Assembly: GCA_903858015.1 (NCBI GenBank)
Contig: CAIOGZ010000015.1
Span: 1-54,773 of the forward strand
Direction: 5' to 3'
DNA: 54,773 nt
DNA from: an uncultured cyanobacterium
GTDB taxonomy: Bacteria; Cyanobacteriota; Cyanobacteriia; PCC-6307; Cyanobiaceae
The translations under genes and the position numbers were made by a program. Under the pieces are notes generated by a model. That model was given only the letters and a program-made list of their open reading frames with translations. It was not told the origin of the DNA and ran no database searches. This document shows, piece after piece, positions 10,881-19,506 of this stretch (position 1 is the stretch's first letter; the number at the start of each line of letters is the position of its first letter).

Positions 10881-11764
10881 CGGGCCCCCAGGGCGGCCAC
10901 CTGCCGCGCCATCCAATACAGGTAGAGCCACACAAACAGCTGCATGCCAAGACCGCTGAACAGCAAGGCACCCCAGTGGTCATGAAAGAAATCAAACCAC
11001 CATTGCTTGTTCGGCAGGCTGCTGGTAATAAATAAGCCCAACAGGCTGATGCGCATCCCGTTGACAACCATGCCAATCAATGGAGCCAGCACGAGCATCA
11101 GGCCGTTCTGCCAGCGATGGCGCATCGGAAATGCCATCGCGAAGATCACAGCCACCAACAGCAGCTGCAAAAGGATGCTCAAACCTGCGCAGCTGCCACC
11201 CACGATCACCCCTCCCCCCCTCAGGCCGATTGAGCTGCCAACCTGCTCAGCTCGATAGCCCCACAGGGTGAGCATCTGCTGGGTGAGCCAAGCGGTTGCC
11301 ACCGACAGAGGGCCGAGGGGAGTCATCGATCCCACAGCGCCGATCAGCGGCAACAACGCCAGCACGGAAAGAGATGGCAGAAAGGGACGCAGCTTGTTCG
11401 CTGGCACCGCCAGCAGAGCCAGGGCCATCCCGGCCAGCAGGGGCAGAAGGCTGGAGATGACATCCATGCTCATCAGGCGCTGGCCGTGCCAGAGCATCGC
11501 CACCAGCAGGGCTACGCCAACCCAGCGCCCGATCCGCCCCGGCCGGGGCTGCCAGCCGGCGGGGGGGCCATGGAGCACCAGCAGTGCCCCGCCAAAGACC
11601 AGCACCACATTGAGCACCACATCCGGCAGCTGGGTGAGCAGGCTCAACAGCAGCAAATAGAGCGCGAACAGGGAAGCAAGCAGCCCCCAAAGGTCGCGGC
11701 TGTCGAGCGCACGCCAGCGGCGGAACAGGGCCGGCAATGCCAGGGCCTGGAGGGAGCTTTTCAT
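10877..11764 (-). CDS. Cyanoexosortase (PEP-CTERM transpeptidase-like protease)
   Basis: A 295-aa polytopic membrane protein (about 8 TM segments) of the exosortase family. The catalytic Cys is in GGSCAGLSIL (C192), the conserved Arg in NGMRISLLG (R238) and the conserved His in FFHDHWGALLF (H261). These are the three invariant residues of exosortases and archaeosortases. The enzyme is expected to cleave within the C-terminal signal of secreted proteins on the outer face of the inner membrane. Three proteins with that signal are encoded within 4 kb on either side, which makes them likely substrates. The closest match by context is cyanoexosortase A, because the associated-protein gene follows directly. 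ATG start at 11764; the divergent upstream region holds the promoter. Confidence 0.9.
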   Translation of the reverse strand: MKSSLQALALPALFRRWRALDSRDLWGLLASLFALYLLLLSLLTQLPDVVLNVVLVFGGALLVLHGPPAGWQPRPGRIGRWVGVALLVAMLWHGQRLMSMDVISSLLPLLAGMALALLAVPANKLRPFLPSLSVLALLPLIGAVGSMTPLGPLSVATAWLTQQMLTLWGYRAEQVGSSIGLRGGGVIVGGSCAGLSILLQLLLVAVIFAMAFPMRHRWQNGLMLVLAPLIGMVVNGMRISLLGLFITSSLPNKQWWFDFFHDHWGALLFSGLGMQLFVWLYLYWMARQVAALGAR

Positions 11765-12508
11765 GGCATCAGCTTTGCGTCATTCCCGAACCACACCGTT
11801 GGAGCCCAGCCATGCCAAGAGGCAGGAGAAAGAAAGAACTTACAGAAAAAAATCACAACAAGCTCCACTATTTTCGTGGCACTTTCGAAGCAATCTGTTG
11901 CAAATCAGATGCAACAAAAGGCGGGGGGCGGGCAGCATTGTCAACCTCCCTGGATTCAGCGGGCCGCTGTTGCCGCAGCTCCTCCATGGTCCGCCATGCT
12001 CCTCCAGACAACCGAGCGGCCAATCCCCAAAACCACCAACCCCCAACCTGATGAGCGCCAGCAAGACGAGCAACCACCCGGGGAAGAATCTTCGCAAACC
12101 GATTAATCATGATCGATCTTATTGTCGTTTCGTCGATGAAGCCGCCTGCAGCTGGTTGAGCCATCACAATTGAAAGGCACCTCGCGAAATGCCTACTTCA
12201 CCCCACGGCAGAGCGTCAGCCCCCCCTTTCGCTGCAGGTGCCGCTGGCCCCCGGCTGCCACGCCGGCGGTACTGTTTTGAGCTGCCCTGCAATCCCGATG
12301 CACCCCCCGGAACAGCAACCATCAATTCAGCTGTAGTCCTGGGCCAACCCGTGCATAAACCAGAAAAACCTGCGTTGCTGCCGCCGCGATCAAGATGCAA
12401 TGAGCTTCAGCCTGATGCGGTCATGGGCCGTGTTGAATCAGCCCTACAACTTCCAGCCTCCTACTTGGCTAAATTCGAACCAATCAAGCCCCCTCGGCAG
12501 CCCCCGGC
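11765..12508. other. Long intergenic region upstream of the cyanoexosortase gene
   Basis: About 740 bp divergent spacer. A 99-aa minus-strand ORF (11868-12167) with a central hydrophobic WWFWGLAARL segment is possible, but it has no recognisable homology and low-quality start context; I do not call it. An A-rich tract near 11840-11865 is the best candidate for an AT-rich promoter region of the exosortase operon. No RNA gene seen. Confidence 0.35.
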
Positions 12509-13336
12509 ATGCGGAAGCTTTCTCTTGCCTCCCTTTCTGGATCGGCCCAGGCAGCAGCAGCACACTCCATCCATAGGGCGCCCTCTACACCAACCCGGCC
12601 CAGGCAGCACCAGTGTTTAGTTGCCGCCCTCCTGCTCAGCGCCCCTGTCTCCCTACCGATGGCCCCAGCCCTGGCTGCCAACAGCTGCTGGTTTGGCGCC
12701 GCCGCTACCCCCCCTTCGACCCTGCCCGACTGCAGCGATCCGAGCTTTTCCTTTGATCTCTTCGGCCATTTCAAACTTCTCTTCAGCACCTTGCCCACGG
12801 TGGGATCGGGCACGATTGGCTTCCACATCAAGGAACAGCCAACCGAATTTCCCGACGACTTCCTCCAGGTGGATATCAACTTTCTCCCCGCCCTCCAGGT
12901 TCAAGGTTCAACACCCCCCATCAGCGGGCAGTTCAACTACCAACTCTCCATCGCCCCCTTCGACACCGACTACCTCTTCTATGCCAACCTGAAGATCAGC
13001 CCTCCAGCCAGCGATCCGACCGCGATCACGGTGGAGCAACAGAATCCCGAAACCAACCAGACCCTCAACGCCAGCCTTACTCCCGAGATAGGCCTATTCA
13101 GATACCCAAATCCACTCAAATCAATCACCCTGCTTGGGAATTTCACGCTCAACAGCGGCACGCTCAACACCATCCACAACGGGTTCGGAATCTTCTACAT
13201 CGATCCACCAGAAGTCACTCCCGCCCCTGCTCCCCTACCCCTCTGTGGCGCCGCCCTAGCCATCGGCTTCAGCCGCCGCCTTCGCCGTCGCCGGTTCGGC
13301 AGCGTCCCAGTCGGGGCACGGCCTCAGCCCTCGTAG
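12509..13336 (+). CDS. Secreted protein with PEP-CTERM-like signal (substrate 2, Cys variant)
   Basis: A 275-aa protein. The hydrophobic signal segment (LVAALLLSAPVSLPMAPALA) starts only about residue 37, so the N-terminus is unusually long or the true start lies further in. The C-terminal signal is APAPLPLCGAALAIGFSRRL plus an RRRR cluster. It keeps the PLPL motif, hydrophobic core and basic tail but has Cys-Gly where the other two have Gly-Ala. The sequence after the basic tail is about 12 aa longer than usual. The mature region is beta-rich with many S, T, N and P. It belongs to the cyanoexosortase locus and is likely processed by the neighbouring enzyme. Confidence 0.78.
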   Translation: MRKLSLASLSGSAQAAAAHSIHRAPSTPTRPRQHQCLVAALLLSAPVSLPMAPALAANSCWFGAAATPPSTLPDCSDPSFSFDLFGHFKLLFSTLPTVGSGTIGFHIKEQPTEFPDDFLQVDINFLPALQVQGSTPPISGQFNYQLSIAPFDTDYLFYANLKISPPASDPTAITVEQQNPETNQTLNASLTPEIGLFRYPNPLKSITLLGNFTLNSGTLNTIHNGFGIFYIDPPEVTPAPAPLPLCGAALAIGFSRRLRRRRFGSVPVGARPQPS

Positions 13337-13611
13337 CGACCCGCCCCTAAGGGCCGGTGGTGGCCCCTGGCCTGGAGCTGGTGCAGCGAAATCTCAAACA
13401 CCGGCGAGCCATGGCGGGCCAGGGGCCAGCGGCGCAACCAACAGCGATCGCCGTTGTGGTCCACCCCGATCACCTGGAAAACCTGCTCAGCCGGAGCCTG
13501 GCCACACCCCCCAGCAGGGACACCCCCCTGGGCGGGATCCCATCCGTCAATCGCCAGGTGGTCAAGGGTGTCGGCCCCGAGACGGATGCAGGTGCCCTGC
13601 TTGAGGTCCAT
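13324..13611 (-). CDS. Small hypothetical protein, cyanobacterial type
   Basis: A 95-aa ORF with an ATG start (MDLKQGTCIRLG). The segment VFQVIGVDHNGDRCWLRRWP followed by LARHGSPVFEISLHQLQA looks like a compact beta-barrel (KOW/SH3-like) fold: short beta strands, a turn with NGD, and conserved-looking W, R and P. It has no signal peptide or TM. Its 3' end overlaps the convergent PEP-CTERM gene 2 by 13 bp. Function unknown. Confidence 0.5.
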   Translation of the reverse strand: MDLKQGTCIRLGADTLDHLAIDGWDPAQGGVPAGGCGQAPAEQVFQVIGVDHNGDRCWLRRWPLARHGSPVFEISLHQLQARGHHRPLGAGRYEG

Positions 13612-14055
13612 AGCTGCGGCGGGGGTGCAGACGAAATTTCTTAAGCTTTTCTACTGGAGCATGGGTACGGCGTCTGCGGCCTACGAACCGGAACGTTCGT
13701 GGGGATACCGAGACACAGCAGCCTGGATCGACGCCCCTGACTGCGGCGGCAGCCAGCACACCACGGCGACGGCGGCCAAGCCCAAGCCGGCGCCATCAAG
13801 CTGCAATTCGCATCGATCACTTACCTCGATACCTGGCCTCTGCCGCGGATCTCTGCATCTATGCTCTGCAACTTGCTTCAGCAACCGGCAGCAAGCCATC
13901 AACAAGCCTGTTCAACCGCCCAACCCAGATCCCGCACCAGATTGATCCCAGCAGCACCTAATCCGCATCACTACGTGATCAGCAACGCCTCTAAATACAT
14001 CAATATTCCTCACCATTTCCTTTCTAACGTTGGAAGGCACCACTTGACCTAGCTC
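13612..14055. other. Intergenic region, no gene recognised
   Basis: Spacer of 440 bp upstream of PEP-CTERM gene 3. The last 80 bp (13980-14050) are AT-rich, consistent with a promoter. Nothing coding or structured was recognised. Confidence 0.35.
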
Positions 14056-14895
14056 ATGATCAGCCCTCCTTCGGCTCCGAACATTTTTGAAAAATTTGGC
14101 AAGCTCTCGCTGCTTGCCCTGGGCTCCGCCTCGCTACTCATGGCGGGGGCAACGCATGCCCGTGATGCGATGCTCAGGAATGCCTGCAACACCGCTGGAA
14201 GCACAAATCCGACCAGCTTCTTATTCAGCGATCTAGTTGAGGGAGACACCTTCCAATGCCAAGATAAAGCCTATACAATTGGCGATCCTGCCGCCCTGCT
14301 TGCAGCCAGCGCCGATGGCGTCTTAACGTTTGAATGGACGGCCTTTCCCCCGCAAACATCACCAGGAGAGTTCGTTAACGACCTATTCAGCCTCACCGTA
14401 GACTTTGTTCCCAACCTCAGCGCTGGCTCCGTAGTAAATCCTTCAAACCCCGTCAGTGGTTCATTTTCATACCAACTGGACACAGATTTTCCCTATGCCC
14501 TTAGGGATGTCGGGCTTGACAGCAATGTTGGCGCCGTGCTTCCTACCCCGCCAAATCCATTGCCTCCCTACAACACGTTGGTAACCAAGGAGGTCCGAAG
14601 AGCGCCTTTCGGCTCTTCAATCCTAACGTTGGAATCCCCAAATGGTGCCAATACAGGGCAACTAGCCCTGGGATCACTGACGACAGTCTATGTCACTGAT
14701 ACATGGACCGTCCAAGGGGGTAATGTCATCAAGGACTTTACGAATACCTTCAGTCAGTCGTTTGGCGGTGCGCCTCCGGAAGGCGTGCCAGGCCCGCTCC
14801 CAATTCTGGGTGCCGGTGCAGCCTTTGGCTTTAGTCGTCGCTTACGCAGGCGTATCCGGCTAACCAACGGGATGGGGCTGAATCGAGCCGCTTGA
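14056..14895 (+). CDS. Secreted protein with PEP-CTERM-like signal (substrate 3)
   Basis: A 279-aa protein with a Sec signal peptide (LSLLALGSASLLMAGATHA, cleavage about residue 36). A beta-rich middle resembles substrate 1 in style (the phrase V-x-DTW-x-x-x-GG-N-V-x-DFTN occurs in both). The C-terminal signal is VPGPLPILGAGAAFGFSRRL followed by RRRI, the textbook cyanobacterial form. A strong terminator follows. The shared VRDTW/VTDTW plus GG-N-V-(T/I) segments suggest that substrates 1 and 3 are paralogues. Confidence 0.85.
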   Translation: MISPPSAPNIFEKFGKLSLLALGSASLLMAGATHARDAMLRNACNTAGSTNPTSFLFSDLVEGDTFQCQDKAYTIGDPAALLAASADGVLTFEWTAFPPQTSPGEFVNDLFSLTVDFVPNLSAGSVVNPSNPVSGSFSYQLDTDFPYALRDVGLDSNVGAVLPTPPNPLPPYNTLVTKEVRRAPFGSSILTLESPNGANTGQLALGSLTTVYVTDTWTVQGGNVIKDFTNTFSQSFGGAPPEGVPGPLPILGAGAAFGFSRRLRRRIRLTNGMGLNRAA

Positions 14896-14955
14896 GCTCG
14901 CTTGCCCCCTGGGCTTCAGCTCCTTGCCCAATCACGCCTCACTAACTTTCTCCGC

Positions 14956-14987
14956 AGCCCCTGCCTCGCCGGCAGGGGCTTTTTTTT
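14956..14987 (+). terminator. Rho-independent terminator after PEP-CTERM gene 3
   Basis: A perfect 10-bp stem, AGCCCCTGCC (14956-14965) and GGCAGGGGCT (14971-14980), with a 5-nt loop and a run of eight T (14980-14987). Confidence 0.95.
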
Positions 14988-15029
14988 CTGCCAGCAGCAA
15001 CGGGCGCCGCCGCCTTTGCGATCCAGGGT

Positions 15030-16364
15030 TCAAAGCGTGCGCAGGCAAGCTGCCACCGCCTCCACCTCCGTCAATGCCTCGATCGCCGCCAGGGCCGCCC
15101 TGAACCGGCCCTCTTCCACCTCATGGGTAATCACCACGATCTCTGCCCCGCCAGCTTCGATCCCATCCCCCTGCCCTTCAAACTGCACAATCGATTGAAT
15201 CGATACCCCCGCATCGCCAAAGCACGTACCGATTCGTCCGATCACACCAGCCTGATCGCGGGTTTGCAGGCGCACATAATTGCGGTGCCTGCTGGTAGAG
15301 CCATCCACCAGGCGGCAGCGGCGCCAGCTGCTAGCTGCCAACAGCGGATCGAGCGGGGCGCCAGCCTGGTTGCCTGTCGCCCGCCGGATGCCGGCGATAT
15401 TGAGAATATCGGCCACCACCGCCGAAGCGGTGGGGCCGGCGCCAGCCCCCGGTCCGTAGAACATCACCTGGCCCACCGGATCGCCCTCCACCAGGATCGC
15501 GTTGTTGACCCCATGCACCCCCGCCAGCGGATGGTGTTTTGGTAGCAAGGTGGGATGGACCCGCACATCCAAGGGGATCGCCGCGCCCGGCTCCTCAACG
15601 CCATCGCCCAACCGCTCGGCCGTGGCCACCAGCTTCACCACAAAACCGAGCTGGGCCGCATAGGCCACATCCCGGGCCTGGAGGCGGTCGATGCCTTCGG
15701 TGGCAATAGCCGACCGGGGCACCGCCCCCCCGTAGGCCAGGCCCGCCAGGATTGCGATTTTGTCGGCCGCATCGCCGCCCTGCACATCGGCGGCCGGATC
15801 GGCTTCGGCATAGCCCAGCCGCTGGGCATCGGCCAACACATCGCCATAGGCCGCCCCCTCATCGGCCATGCGGCTGAGGATGTAATTGGTGGTGCCGTTG
15901 ATGATGCCGCTCACCCGCTGGATGCGATTGCCCCCCAGCGATTGCTTCAGCGGCTCGATGATCGGGATGCCGCCGCCGACGGCGGCTTCGATCAACACAT
16001 ACACGCCCTGCTCGGCCGCCGCCGCCGCGATCTCCTCGCCGTAGCGGGCAATCACCGCCTTATTGGCCGTCACCACCGGCTTGCCGGCGGCGATCGCGCG
16101 CAGGATCAGGCTGCGGGCTGGCTCCAGGCCGCCGATCAACTCCACCACGATCTCCACCGCCGGATCATCCACCACCGCTTCAGCGTTGCTGGTCAGCAGG
16201 GCCGGATCCAGCGCCAACGGCCTCGCCCGAGCAGGATCCCGCACCGCCACCCTTTTGAGCTCCAGCTCCGCCACCAGGGGATGGCGGCCTTCCGGACCGA
16301 GCAGGATCGCGGCCACGCCCGCCCCCACCGTTCCCAGCCCAAGCAAGCCGACACCGATCGTCAT
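15030..16364 (-). CDS. hom: Homoserine dehydrogenase
   Basis: NAD(P)-dependent reduction of aspartate semialdehyde to homoserine, the branch point to Thr, Met and Ile. Length 444 aa, typical of the monofunctional enzyme. The nucleotide-binding motif GLLGLGTVGAG is at residues 6-16. The substrate and dimer motif AAVGGGIPIIEPLKQSL and the signature GIINGTTNYILSRM are at about residues 140-190. A C-terminal ACT domain (residues about 365-444, NYVRLQTRDQAGVIGRIG) indicates allosteric feedback, normally by threonine. The start ATG at 16364 is well placed. It is last in a minus-strand series after sufE, with a 108-bp gap that may hold its own promoter. Confidence 0.96.
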   Translation of the reverse strand: MTIGVGLLGLGTVGAGVAAILLGPEGRHPLVAELELKRVAVRDPARARPLALDPALLTSNAEAVVDDPAVEIVVELIGGLEPARSLILRAIAAGKPVVTANKAVIARYGEEIAAAAAEQGVYVLIEAAVGGGIPIIEPLKQSLGGNRIQRVSGIINGTTNYILSRMADEGAAYGDVLADAQRLGYAEADPAADVQGGDAADKIAILAGLAYGGAVPRSAIATEGIDRLQARDVAYAAQLGFVVKLVATAERLGDGVEEPGAAIPLDVRVHPTLLPKHHPLAGVHGVNNAILVEGDPVGQVMFYGPGAGAGPTASAVVADILNIAGIRRATGNQAGAPLDPLLAASSWRRCRLVDGSTSRHRNYVRLQTRDQAGVIGRIGTCFGDAGVSIQSIVQFEGQGDGIEAGGAEIVVITHEVEEGRFRAALAAIEALTEVEAVAACLRTL

Positions 16365-16472
16365 GGACCACCATCCCCCAAAGGCCCGATCCTAGAAATC
16401 AACCGGCGGCGAAGGCCCCGGCCCGATCGCAACCCAGCCCTGAACTCCCCGCTCCGAGCTCCAAGCCCAGAT

Positions 16473-16988
16473 TCAACCCTTGCCGCCGCTCTCGAGCGAC
16501 ACACCGTCGCCGGGGCCAGGCGCGGTGGAAGCTGGCGGGGCCTGCGGCAGCGTTTGCGGCGGCACCCGGCCGGCGTCCAGCGCCGCCGCCTGGGCCTGCA
16601 TCGTGCGCAAGATATTGAGGAAGCCGTTGGCACGGGAGGGGGTGAGGCTGGCCTGCAGGCCGGTGGCGGCGATGAAGGCCGGATCGATCGCCACCACCTG
16701 GGCCGGACTGAGGCCCTCCAAGCCCTCGATCAACAGGGCCAGCAGGCCCTTGGTGATCTGGGCATCGGAATCCCCCTGCCAGTGGAGCTTGCCCTCCACC
16801 AGCTCCGCCACCACATACACCTGCGACACACAGCCCCGCACCTTGCACTCCTGCCGCCGCAACGATTCAGGCAGCGGCCCCAGGCGCTTGGCCAGCCAGA
16901 GCACGTATTCGTAGCGGCGTTTGGGGTCGGCGGCGGCGCCGAGCCTGGCCACGATTCGATCCAGGGCTTCGCTGCCGGTGGGGGCCAT
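16473..16988 (-). CDS. sufE: Cysteine desulfuration protein SufE
   Basis: Sulfur-acceptor partner of the SufS cysteine desulfurase in Fe-S cluster assembly (171 aa). The active Cys is in KVRGCVSQVYV (C53); C48 precedes it in QECKV. The helical C-terminus SRANGFLNILRTMQAQA is also typical. A C-terminal Pro/Gly-rich tail of about 30 aa is extra and probably disordered. ATG at 16988 gives the expected short N-terminus; the longer open frame upstream is not needed. It lies 14 bp downstream of the next gene, suggesting co-transcription. Confidence 0.92.
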   Translation of the reverse strand: MAPTGSEALDRIVARLGAAADPKRRYEYVLWLAKRLGPLPESLRRQECKVRGCVSQVYVVAELVEGKLHWQGDSDAQITKGLLALLIEGLEGLSPAQVVAIDPAFIAATGLQASLTPSRANGFLNILRTMQAQAAALDAGRVPPQTLPQAPPASTAPGPGDGVSLESGGKG

Positions 16989-17002
16989 GGCGGGGGTGCC
17001 GC

Positions 17003-17521
17003 TCAACCGCGGGAACGATGCAGGCAAGCCAAACCGCCGAGCAGCCCCAACACGGCCACCGGTGCCAGGCTGAACAGGCTGCCCCGCAGCGATGCCCAGG
17101 GCAGGGCGGCCTGGCGGGCACTGCGACCCAGTTCGGTGAGCTCGATCCAATCGCGGTGGCCGGCGCCGGCATCCACCTGAATTTCGGCATCAGCTCCGGT
17201 CCGGGCCGGCAGGGCAAAAGCGAGCCGGCCCTCGGCATCGGTGCGGCCCAGCTCGATGGGCGTGCCCCCCTGGTTGGGAATCAGCCGCACGGCGGCATCA
17301 CGGGCCGGCAGGCCGGTGGAAAAGTGACTGGCTAACTGCAGGCGGCTGCCGGCGCTGGGGACGCCAGCGTGCTCATGGTTGGCGGAACCAGCGCCGAGCA
17401 GACGGAGGTCGGTCTGGATGGCGTGGGCCCGGGCAGCCATCGGTGCGATCGCCAAGGCCGCTGCAGCAACCGAAGCACCAACCGTCGCACCAAACAAAAC
17501 GGGAAGGAGGGGGCGCCGCAT
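17003..17521 (-). CDS. Exported protein with C-terminal membrane anchor, unknown function
   Basis: A 172-aa protein with an N-terminal signal peptide (FGATVGASVAAAALAIAPMAARAHA). An immunoglobulin-like beta domain follows (LQLASHFSTGLPARDAAVRL, then GRTDAEGRLAFALP). It has a C-terminal TM segment (FSLAPVAVLGLLGGLACL) with a basic tail. The layout resembles cyanobacterial DUF4198/CbiN-like periplasmic proteins sometimes linked to nickel or cobalt uptake, but no metal-transporter genes adjoin it. The H-A-H motif directly after the cleavage site and a His in NHEHAG could bind metal. Start ATG 17521 is chosen to place the signal peptide at the N-terminus. Confidence 0.7.
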   Translation of the reverse strand: MRRPLLPVLFGATVGASVAAAALAIAPMAARAHAIQTDLRLLGAGSANHEHAGVPSAGSRLQLASHFSTGLPARDAAVRLIPNQGGTPIELGRTDAEGRLAFALPARTGADAEIQVDAGAGHRDWIELTELGRSARQAALPWASLRGSLFSLAPVAVLGLLGGLACLHRSRG

Positions 17522-17549
17522 GGTGGGGGAACAGGGATGGGGGCCGAAC

Positions 17550-17846
17550 TCAGCCGGCATTCCAGCGATTCTCGCTGCAACGGCCAGCCTGCACCATTCT
17601 GGCCACCGAGCTCACCATCATCGAGAGGGCATCGCAGGCCTGGCCGCGGGCCTGGAGCTCAGCCGCGATCACCCGTTCGGCCGCCGTCGGGGCCTGGCCG
17701 GCAGCACCGGCCTGGGCCCTGCCGTGGGCCAGCCGATGGTCGGCGCCGCCAACCGCCGGCACCGCCCTGGGGCGGGCGGCCATCCAGGGGGCGGTGGAGA
17801 GATGGTCCAAGGCAACGCCGGGCTCGACTGCTGGCGATCCTGGCAA
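17550..17846 (-). CDS. Possible small hypothetical protein
   Basis: A 98-aa ORF lying 28 bp upstream of the exported protein gene and in the same direction. The second half (TAAERVIAAELQARGQACDA, then LSMMVSSVARMVQ) is helical and protein-like. The first half is Ala/Pro-rich and could be non-coding. Not recognised. Confidence 0.33.
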   Translation of the reverse strand: MPGSPAVEPGVALDHLSTAPWMAARPRAVPAVGGADHRLAHGRAQAGAAGQAPTAAERVIAAELQARGQACDALSMMVSSVARMVQAGRCSENRWNAG

Positions 17847-17906
17847 ATCCGGAGCCGGAACGGGAATCCTGCTGTGATGCGTTACAGGCGGGCCAGGGTC
17901 GCCGGA

Positions 17907-18653
17907 TCAGGCTGCTGAAGCCACCCGGTGAATGCCCCGCTCATCCAGCCAGCCGCCCAAGGGCAGATCCCAGGGATCAGCGGGCAGATCCGGCAGCAAA
18001 CAGGCCGAAGGCAGCACCGCCAACGTTGGCACCGCCCGCCAGGCCGGATCGGCCCGCAGCCGGTCGTACCAGCCACCGCCGGAGCCCAGGCGGATGCCGC
18101 TGGCCGGATCGAAGCCGAGGGCAGGCACCAGCAGCAGGGCCAGATCGGCGGCGGCCAGGGGTTCCGGCCCGGCGGCGGCCGTCCAGGCTGGGGCGGGGAT
18201 GCCGCAGTCGTCCTTGACCAGGGTTTCGCCCGGGCTCCAAGGCAAATAGACCAAGCGGCGACCCTGCCAGGTTCCCGGCGCATCGGCTTGGTGCTGCCAG
18301 GGCACGATCGCCGGCAGGGCCAGCTGCACGGCCGGCGCCGCAGGCCAGCACGGCAGCGGCCGGGGCGCGATCAAGGGCCTCAGATCCGGCTCCGAGCCGA
18401 TCGGCCAATAGAACCCCAGCCAAGGGCCGGCTGCCGGATCGCCCGCCGCGACGGGCTGCTGGGCCAGCCAGCCGGGCAGCTGCCGCCGCGCCACCGCAAC
18501 CAGATCGGCGGCGGCGGCGGGCAGGCTTTGGCGCCGCAGCTGCCGTTGCCGCTGCCGCAGCGCTTGCTTTTGAGCAGCGGCTGGGGGGGCCGAGACTGGG
18601 CTGGCGGCCGTGGCCTCGCCTGCGGCGGACGCTGGCCGGTTCGGCTCGTCCAT
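17907..18653 (-). CDS. 5-formyltetrahydrofolate cyclo-ligase
   Basis: ATP-dependent conversion of 5-formyl-THF to 5,10-methenyl-THF in one-carbon metabolism (248 aa). The C-terminal signature LLLVPALGFDPASGIRLGSGGGWYDRLRA spans roughly residues 175-205 (LGSGGGWYDR is the ATP/folate loop). An N-terminal K-x-x-LRQRQRQLRR helix is typical. About 25 extra N-terminal residues are low-complexity. ATG start at 18653. It lies downstream of ruvC, separated by about 100 bp containing an 8-bp tandem repeat. Confidence 0.92.
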   Translation of the reverse strand: MDEPNRPASAAGEATAASPVSAPPAAAQKQALRQRQRQLRRQSLPAAAADLVAVARRQLPGWLAQQPVAAGDPAAGPWLGFYWPIGSEPDLRPLIAPRPLPCWPAAPAVQLALPAIVPWQHQADAPGTWQGRRLVYLPWSPGETLVKDDCGIPAPAWTAAAGPEPLAAADLALLLVPALGFDPASGIRLGSGGGWYDRLRADPAWRAVPTLAVLPSACLLPDLPADPWDLPLGGWLDERGIHRVASAA

Positions 18654-18700
18654 GGTGGTCGTGGTGGTGGCTGGCGGGTTGGCTGACTGGTTGGCTGGCT

Positions 18701-18732
18701 GCTTTGCTGCTTTGCTGCTTTGCTGCTTTGCT
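18701..18732. repeat. 8-bp tandem repeat (GCTTTGCT) x4
   Basis: Four perfect copies of GCTTTGCT between the ruvC stop and the start of the folate cyclo-ligase gene, followed by a partial fifth. It lies within the 5' leader of the cyclo-ligase gene, 48 bp or more upstream of its ATG, and is flanked by short GGTT/GGCT repeats. Confidence 0.9.
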
Positions 18733-18758
18733 GCTTGATGATGGCGGGGGTCGCAGGT

Positions 18759-19292
18759 TCAGCGCTGGAACCAGCCCGTGAGGGCCACCGCCAGGGCATC
18801 GGCTGCGTCGTCGGGGCGGGGGGGATGGTCGAGGTCCAGTTCCCGCATCACCGCCGCCAGCACATCATCTTTATCGGCGTGGCCATGGCCGGCCAGGGCC
18901 AGCTTGATCTGCATCGGCGGATACTCCACCACCGGAATCCCAAACCGGGCCAGCGTCATGATCACCACGCCCCGGGCCTGCACCACCGCGATGGTGGTGC
19001 TGGAGCGGTAGAAAAAAAACTTCTCCACCGCCGCCAGTTCGGGCCGCCAGCGGCGAATCAAGACGCGCAAATCAGCGGCGATCTCCACCATCCGCTCCCC
19101 TTCACTGCGGCCCGCATCGGTGCGGATCATGCCGCAATCCAGCAAGCGTTGGAAGCCCTCACTGGGCCGCCCCTGGGCCGCTGCCCTGGGCCCAGGACGG
19201 GCAGCACCAGGCCGCCAGGCCGGCCGCTCCTGCACCTCAATCACGCCATAGCCGACGCGGGCCAGGCCGGGATCGATGCCAAGGATGATCAT
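18759..19292 (-). CDS. ruvC: Holliday junction resolvase RuvC
   Basis: Dimeric endonuclease that resolves four-way junctions bound by RuvAB (177 aa). The acidic active site is visible: D7 in [13 protein letters not shown]90 in [13 protein letters not shown], and the D140/D143 cluster in [14 protein letters not shown] Pro/Arg/Ala-rich insertion (about residues 23-46) makes it longer than E. coli RuvC (173 aa) despite a shorter C-terminus. Start ATG 19292 gives [10 protein letters not shown] 41-aa reading frame upstream ends in an ATGA overlap with this start. Confidence 0.95.
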   Translation of the reverse strand: MIILGIDPGLARVGYGVIEVQERPAWRPGAARPGPRAAAQGRPSEGFQRLLDCGMIRTDAGRSEGERMVEIAADLRVLIRRWRPELAAVEKFFFYRSSTTIAVVQARGVVIMTLARFGIPVVEYPPMQIKLALAGHGHADKDDVLAAVMRELDLDHPPRPDDAADALAVALTGWFQR

Positions 19293-19414
19293 GGGGTGAT
19301 CGGGATCGCCCCACTGTGGGGGCTGGGGCTCGGTTGTGTTGCCCTGGCCCGCTGGTGGCCATCCTCCAACGCCCACACCACCGCCAACCCCAAAGCCAAA
19401 ACCAAAGCCATCAT
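19289..19414 (-). CDS. Possible small ORF coupled to ruvC
   Basis: A 41-codon frame starting at tandem ATGs (19414, 19411) with AAGG upstream. It has a short hydrophobic stretch [15 protein letters not shown] and ends TGA overlapping the ruvC ATG as ATGA. This 4-bp overlap repeats the pattern of the surrounding operon, which is the main reason to list it. No homology recognised; the membrane segment is short. Confidence 0.3.
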   Translation of the reverse strand: MMALVLALGLAVVWALEDGHQRARATQPSPSPHSGAIPITP

Positions 19415-19506
19415 CCGTGCCTTGCCGTTGGCTCCGCCGGCGATCGCCTGGCCGTAGCGGCCGGCGCTGCAGCCGCTGCTGGAGCCGGGAGCAGGACTCG
19501 ATCCCC

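Noticed and set aside
11868..12167. 99-aa minus-strand ORF upstream of the cyanoexosortase
   Set aside because: Weak start, no recognisable homology and overlapping alternative frames; left as part of the intergenic entry.
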